DNA from: Denitratisoma sp. DHT3
GTDB taxonomy: Bacteria; Pseudomonadota; Gammaproteobacteria; Burkholderiales; Rhodocyclaceae
Assembly (NCBI RefSeq): GCF_007833355.1
Contig: NZ_CP020914.1
Span: forward strand, 2,962,047 to 3,026,046
Direction of reading: 5' to 3'
DNA length: 64,000 bases
Shown: in pieces, positions 60,299-64,000 of the stretch
Layout: each line of letters opens with the position of its first letter
Numbering within the stretch: the first letter of the stretch is position 1
Program-made: the position numbers and the translations under genes
The notes under the pieces: model-generated
Database searches by the model: none
What the model saw: the letters and a program-made list of their open reading frames with translations, nothing else
What the model was told of the DNA's origin: nothing

Positions 60299-60720
60299 AA
60301 TTGCGCCGCCTGCGCGGGCGGCTGGGGGTCGCCGCGCCGCGCGTCGCGGTGCGGACCCACCATCCGTGGTACTGGCGGGCAGTCTGGGTCGTCTTGCTGC
60401 TGGGGGGCGTGCTGATCCTGGTCATCGGCGCATACGATATGGGGAGTCGGCACGCTGGCTACGATCGGTGGGCGACCAATGAGGAACTGACCGTACTACG
60501 CGCTGAAACAGCGCAACAGAAGGCGGAACTGGACCGGCTGCGGCGGGAATTTGGCGCCAATGACGGCAATGCGCAAATGGCGCGGGCGACACAAGATCGT
60601 CTCATCCAGCAGGTCAAGGATTTGGAGTCCGAGAATAATCATCTGCGCGAGGACTTGGCCGTATTCGAAAGTCTTGCCAAAGAGCGCGCACGCGCAACCT
60701 CGATCGGCGGGCGTCGCTAG
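60262..60720 (+). CDS. Single-pass coiled-coil membrane protein, function unknown
   Basis: A 152-residue protein starting inside argC. A basic cytoplasmic start precedes one transmembrane helix ([22 protein letters not shown], about 40-61) and a periplasmic coiled coil (about 72-145; [40 protein letters not shown]). The layout resembles DUF6776-type proteins often found before bactofilin genes. It may link the envelope to the bactofilin filament encoded next (inference). Confidence 0.75.
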   Translation: MRRTRANSGLALKLRRLRGRLGVAAPRVAVRTHHPWYWRAVWVVLLLGGVLILVIGAYDMGSRHAGYDRWATNEELTVLRAETAQQKAELDRLRREFGANDGNAQMARATQDRLIQQVKDLESENNHLREDLAVFESLAKERARATSIGGRR

Positions 60721-60770
60721 AATCCTTACCCTGCGGTCTGTTTATCTCAGCAATCGAAGAAGGGGGTGTG

Positions 60771-61172
60771 ATGTTTTCCAAGAAACCCGGGTCGGCCCAT
60801 GGCCGGATCGATAGCCTGATTGGCGCTGGAACGAAAATAGAAGGCAACGTCCAATTTTCGGGCGGCTTGCGGATCGATGGCGAGGTTGTCGGCGACGTCA
60901 TTGCCGTCGGCGATCAGCCCAGCACGCTGGTGGTCAGTGAACATGCCCGGATCGAAGGCGAAATCCGGGTGTTCCATTTGGTGGTCAATGGTACCGTTGT
61001 CGGTCCCATTCATTGCAGCGATTTCCTGGAACTTCAGTCGCAGGCGAGAGTCACAGGCGATGTGGAATATGGCGCGATCGAGATGCGGCTGGGGGCCGTC
61101 GTGCAGGGTCGGTTCGTGCATCAGAGCGGTTCGGCCAAGGCTGTGGATCTCAAGTTGGCCAGTGCCAATTGA
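60771..61172 (+). CDS. Bactofilin
   Basis: About 133 residues from ATG 60771 (GTG 60768 is less likely given GAAGAAGGGGG spacing). The beta-helix core carries the family pattern: GRIDSLIGAGTKIEGNVQFSGGLRIDGEVVGDV, EHARIEGEIRVFHLVVNGTVVGPI and LELQSQARVTGDVEYGAIEMRLGAVVQG. Bactofilins self-assemble without nucleotide into cytoskeletal filaments that position wall enzymes or polar structures. Confidence 0.93.
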   Translation: MFSKKPGSAHGRIDSLIGAGTKIEGNVQFSGGLRIDGEVVGDVIAVGDQPSTLVVSEHARIEGEIRVFHLVVNGTVVGPIHCSDFLELQSQARVTGDVEYGAIEMRLGAVVQGRFVHQSGSAKAVDLKLASAN

Positions 61173-61226
61173 CCCTCCACCTGGATTGCACCGATAATTC
61201 GCCACCCCAACCCCTAGGAGAACGAT

Positions 61227-61577
61227 ATGAACGCACCAACAGAGATGCCAGGTCCCTTCGTTTTCACCGACAGCGCGGTGAGCAAGGTCAAGGAACTGAT
61301 CGCCGAGGAAGGCAATCCTGACCTCAAGTTGCGAGTGTTCGTGACGGGTGGCGGTTGTTCCGGGTTCCAATATGGTTTTACCTTCGACGAAGTCGCCAAC
61401 GACGACGATACGTCGATGATCAAAGACGGCGTCACGTTGTTGATCGACCCGATGAGCTATCAGTATCTCGTCGGTGCGGAAATCGACTACACCGAAGGCC
61501 TCGAGGGTTCGCAGTTCGTGATCAAGAACCCGAATGCCAACAGCACCTGCGGCTGCGGCTCGTCCTTCTCCGCTTGA
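61227..61577 (+). CDS. erpA: Iron-sulfur cluster insertion protein ErpA
   Basis: A 116-residue A-type carrier. The three cluster Cys are in [12 protein letters not shown] (first) and [11 protein letters not shown] (second and third); [17 protein letters not shown] is typical. It transfers [4Fe-4S] clusters to apo-enzymes. An AGGAG site precedes it. Convergent with anmK. Confidence 0.96.
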   Translation: MNAPTEMPGPFVFTDSAVSKVKELIAEEGNPDLKLRVFVTGGGCSGFQYGFTFDEVANDDDTSMIKDGVTLLIDPMSYQYLVGAEIDYTEGLEGSQFVIKNPNANSTCGCGSSFSA

Positions 61578-61586
61578 TCTTGCCGT

Positions 61587-61628
61587 GGAGGAGGTGCGTG
61601 CCCCTCCTCCCCCTTCCGCCTAGGCGGG
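61587..61628. terminator. Bidirectional hairpin region between erpA and anmK
   Basis: An 8-bp stem GGAGGAGG / CCTCCTCC (61587-61594, 61603-61610) is followed by the 12-bp palindrome CCGCCTAGGCGG (61616-61627), which contains the anmK stop codon. No T-runs, so the role as terminator is probable but not certain. Confidence 0.5.
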
Positions 61629-62720
61629 AAAGTAGGCGCCCAGGATTCTCGCTGAGCAGGCGCCGGTGACTTGCGGAAGATTGCCCGGCCGGCCGAGTAC
61701 GTGTTGCCGCGCCAGCCAGGCAAAGGCGACCGCTTCGACCCAGTCCGCGGGAACCCCCAGCAGGTCGGTGAGGCCGACGGTAATGTCGGGGAGCGCGTCC
61801 CGAAGGGCTTCCATCAATCCTGCGTTCCTGGCACCGCCGCCGCAGACATAAAGCGCCTCGACCGGCCCGCACCAGCGCCGGAGCGCGCCTGCCGCGCTTT
61901 CCGCCGTCAGCTGCACGAGGGTGCGTTGCACGTCGGCGGGTGTTTCCGGACCCGTCAACAAGTCCTCGAGCCAATGCAGGCCGAACTGTTCGCGCCCGCA
62001 GCTTTTCGGCGGTAGGCGAGCGAGAAAGGGATGCGCCAGCATCCGGTTCCTCAATTCGGGAATCAATTTCCCGGTGCGTCCCCAATCGCCATTTGCGTCG
62101 TAGGGTACGCCGAGGTGGCGTTCCGCCCAGGCATCGAGCAGCATGTTTCCCGGTCCGCAATCAAAGCCGGTCGTCTCATCGCGAGGCGGCAGGTTCGTGA
62201 TGTTGGCGATGCCGCCGATGTTCAGGATCGCCCGGTGGTGCTGCGTATCGCGAAACACGGTCGAATGGAAGGCCGGCACCAGAGGCGCTCCCTGACCGCC
62301 TGCCGCGATATCGCGGCTGCGGAAGTCGGCGACCACGGCGATACCGGTGAGTTCGGCCAGCAGCGATGGATTGTTCAACTGCAGGGTATAGGCCTGCTCA
62401 GGGCAATGGCGCAGGGTTTGGCCATGGCAGCCTTGAGCGACCACCTGGGCCGGCTGGCAGCTTGCTTCCGTCAGTAGGGCGTCAACGGCCTGTGCATGGA
62501 GATGCGCCAATTGGTTGGCGAGCAGGGCCGCACGGTGCAATTCGTCCGTGCCACTCACATGCAAGCTCAGCGCCTCCATGCGAACGGCCTCTGGGTAAGG
62601 CGTGTAATGGGTCGCCAGGGTCGTCGGCGACGTGCCTTCGGTAAATCGCACCAGCGCGGCGTCGATGCCGTCCAAGCTGGTGCCGGACATGAGGCCGATG
62701 TAGAGGTCCGGTTTAGTCAA
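61620..62720 (-). CDS. anmK: Anhydro-N-acetylmuramic acid kinase
   Basis: A 366-residue cytoplasmic kinase that recycles 1,6-anhydro-MurNAc from wall turnover. The ATP-binding start is YIGLMSGTSLDGIDAALVRF. ILNIGGIANITNLPP, FDCGPGNMLLDAW and the final YVCGGGARNAGLMEAL are characteristic. It overlaps the M23 peptidase gene by 8 bp, which groups wall cleavage and recycling. Confidence 0.96.
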   Translation of the reverse strand: MTKPDLYIGLMSGTSLDGIDAALVRFTEGTSPTTLATHYTPYPEAVRMEALSLHVSGTDELHRAALLANQLAHLHAQAVDALLTEASCQPAQVVAQGCHGQTLRHCPEQAYTLQLNNPSLLAELTGIAVVADFRSRDIAAGGQGAPLVPAFHSTVFRDTQHHRAILNIGGIANITNLPPRDETTGFDCGPGNMLLDAWAERHLGVPYDANGDWGRTGKLIPELRNRMLAHPFLARLPPKSCGREQFGLHWLEDLLTGPETPADVQRTLVQLTAESAAGALRRWCGPVEALYVCGGGARNAGLMEALRDALPDITVGLTDLLGVPADWVEAVAFAWLARQHVLGRPGNLPQVTGACSARILGAYFPA

Positions 62721-64000
62721 GTGCGGTAAGGTCGAATTCGCGGATCTTGTTGATGCGAGTCAATTCAAGAGCGGCCACCTGTCGGAACTTGGCCAGTTGT
62801 TGCGGCGCCAGCGGCGGTGCTCCGGGAAGGGCCACCGTCAAGGGGTTCTTGTGGCTTCCGTCGACGCGGAACTCGTAGTGGAGGTGGGGGCCGCTGGCCA
62901 AGCCGGTTGCGCCGGTATAGGCGATCACTTCGCCCTGAGCGACGCGCCGCCCCGCCTTCAGTCCGGCGGCGAAGCCCGAGAGGTGACCATAGAGTGTCGA
63001 ATAGCGCGTCTGATGCTTCAGGATCACCACCTTGCCGTAACCGCCCTGGTTGCCGGCAAACGCGACGACGCCATCGGCGGTGGCTCTGACCCGGGTTCCC
63101 GGTGGGGCCGCGTAGTCGACGCCCTTGTGGGCTCGCCACCTCTGCAGGACAGGATGGAAGCGAGAGGCGGTGAAACCGGAGGTTACTCGCGAAAATTCAA
63201 GCGGCGAGCGCAAAAACGCTTTGCGCAAGCTGCGGCCATCCGGCGAGTAGTAACCTCCGCTCCCCTGAGCGTCGCCGAACCAGATGGCGCTGAACTGCTT
63301 GCCGGCATTGGTGAATTCGGCGGCGAGAATGCGCCCCATACGGATCGGCTTTCCCGCAGCGCTGATGGACTCATAGACCACGGAAAAGCGGTCGCCGCGC
63401 CGCAAATCCCGGTGAAAATCGATATCACCGCTGAAGATGTCCGCCAATTGGGTCGCCACGCTGTCGGGAATGTCTGCGGCGTCGGTGGCGCCGAACAAGG
63501 AGCTTTGGATGGTCGCGGACTTCATCACGACTTGAGTGTCCACGGCGACCGACTTTTGCGTGAAGGTAAAGGTATTGCCCTGGCGCTGTACAAAAAGGGC
63601 CAGCCCCTGATTGCTGTTCAAGGGAAAGACTAGGGATTGCAACAGGCCGTCGCGGTCGATGCGTGCCGTAACCGTTTTTCCCGGCGCGATCTGGCGAAAC
63701 AGCACGTCGGCACCGGGCAGCACCGAGAGCGCCGATACGGTTGCCGGGCCGTCCATCCCCAGGCGCGAGAACAGGCTCGCCGCGGTATCGCCGCGCCGAA
63801 TCTGTTCTTCCCGCACGAACTCGGCGTCGAGGGCAGGATTTTCAGGCGCCGCACCGAATTTCAGTTCCTCGACGTAATCCTTCTGGGCGACATGCGTGAG
63901 CACGGTGTCGGGGGCGGTGCCGAACGCGGCAACCATACCGAAAATCATTGTGGAGGCCACCCCGATGGACGCCCAGAAACGCGCTGGCCGGGTTTCGCGG
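62713..64000 (-). CDS. M23-family peptidoglycan peptidase, N-terminus cut by the window edge
   Basis: At least 415 residues from Met 63960; the frame stays open to the right edge with coding-like sequence (ARFWASIGVASTMIFG, likely the membrane anchor), so the true start is probably outside. An N-terminal LysM/opacity-like part (about 50-260) resembles MepM. The C-terminal M23 domain has the zinc ligands: RAHKGVDYAAPPGTRVRATADGVV (His, Asp) and GPHLHYEFRVDG (HxH). GYGKVVILKHQTRYSTLYGHLS is present. Periplasmic wall endopeptidase. Confidence 0.92.
   Translation of the reverse strand, partial: RETRPARFWASIGVASTMIFGMVAAFGTAPDTVLTHVAQKDYVEELKFGAAPENPALDAEFVREEQIRRGDTAASLFSRLGMDGPATVSALSVLPGADVLFRQIAPGKTVTARIDRDGLLQSLVFPLNSNQGLALFVQRQGNTFTFTQKSVAVDTQVVMKSATIQSSLFGATDAADIPDSVATQLADIFSGDIDFHRDLRRGDRFSVVYESISAAGKPIRMGRILAAEFTNAGKQFSAIWFGDAQGSGGYYSPDGRSLRKAFLRSPLEFSRVTSGFTASRFHPVLQRWRAHKGVDYAAPPGTRVRATADGVVAFAGNQGGYGKVVILKHQTRYSTLYGHLSGFAAGLKAGRRVAQGEVIAYTGATGLASGPHLHYEFRVDGSHKNPLTVALPGAPPLAPQQLAKFRQVAALELTRINKIREFDLTALD

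Overview
The window is about 64 kb of GC-rich bacterial chromosome. Gene content points to a betaproteobacterium, probably Rhodocyclales/Nitrosomonadales-like: adjacent fmdB, DUF502 and aspS genes, a CNP1-like protein, ccsA/ypjD divergent from ffh, a decaheme cytochrome/MtrB-type conduit, and glyQ-glyS-gmhB-plsC in a row. This placement is inference from gene order; no rRNA or tRNA gene was seen to anchor it. Genes are dense, and many neighbours overlap by 4 bp (ATGA/GTGA).

1-11.5 kb is an accessory locus for the cell surface. It holds small secreted proteins, a putative secreted gluzincin protease, and three paralogous secreted proteins built from two repeats of about 35-37 residues (signature IQGNT...NT.AVAVG). 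It also has two OmpA-like peptidoglycan-binding proteins, a secreted FecR-domain protein, a 1004-residue WD40/caspase-like protein, a glycine-zipper lipoprotein and, convergently, a CHASE2 adenylate/guanylate cyclase. I do not recognise this set as a named system, and it is the best candidate here for an undescribed one: a cell-surface repeat polymer with anchoring, sensing and proteolytic partners.

11.5-16.4 kb holds a methyltransferase, ilvA, a YqaA-like membrane protein and a MATE transporter. 16.5-22 kb is a minus-strand electron-transfer operon in the order small cytochrome c, NapC/CymA-like tetraheme, MtrA/DmsE-like decaheme, MtrB-like outer-membrane barrel, with an AraC-type regulator upstream. 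22-30 kb runs glyQ-glyS-gmhB-plsC, then a degenerate and an intact YgjP-type peptidase, gloA and a DUF2889-like gene, with an enoyl-CoA hydratase upstream. 30.4-35.7 kb is an iron-uptake cluster (Fur box, tonB, siderophore receptor, alpha-hydroxy-acid oxidase, piuC).

35.7-48.1 kb is one long minus-strand gene train: fmdB, DUF502, aspS, secreted barnase-like RNase, barstar, nudB, miaB, phoH, ybeY, corC and lnt. A block of about 3 kb, visibly lower in G+C, separates corC from lnt. It holds an XRE regulator with a palindromic operator, a membrane protein with an embedded cold-shock-like domain, an RDD protein and two secreted proteins. An IS5-type element (48.2-49.0 kb) sits exactly at the pilD stop codon. 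The rest is mostly housekeeping: pilD-pilC, ccsA, ffh, a lytic transglycosylase, proS, rppH, coq7, osmC-like, rplM-rpsI, argC, bactofilin, erpA, anmK and an M23 peptidase running off the right edge.
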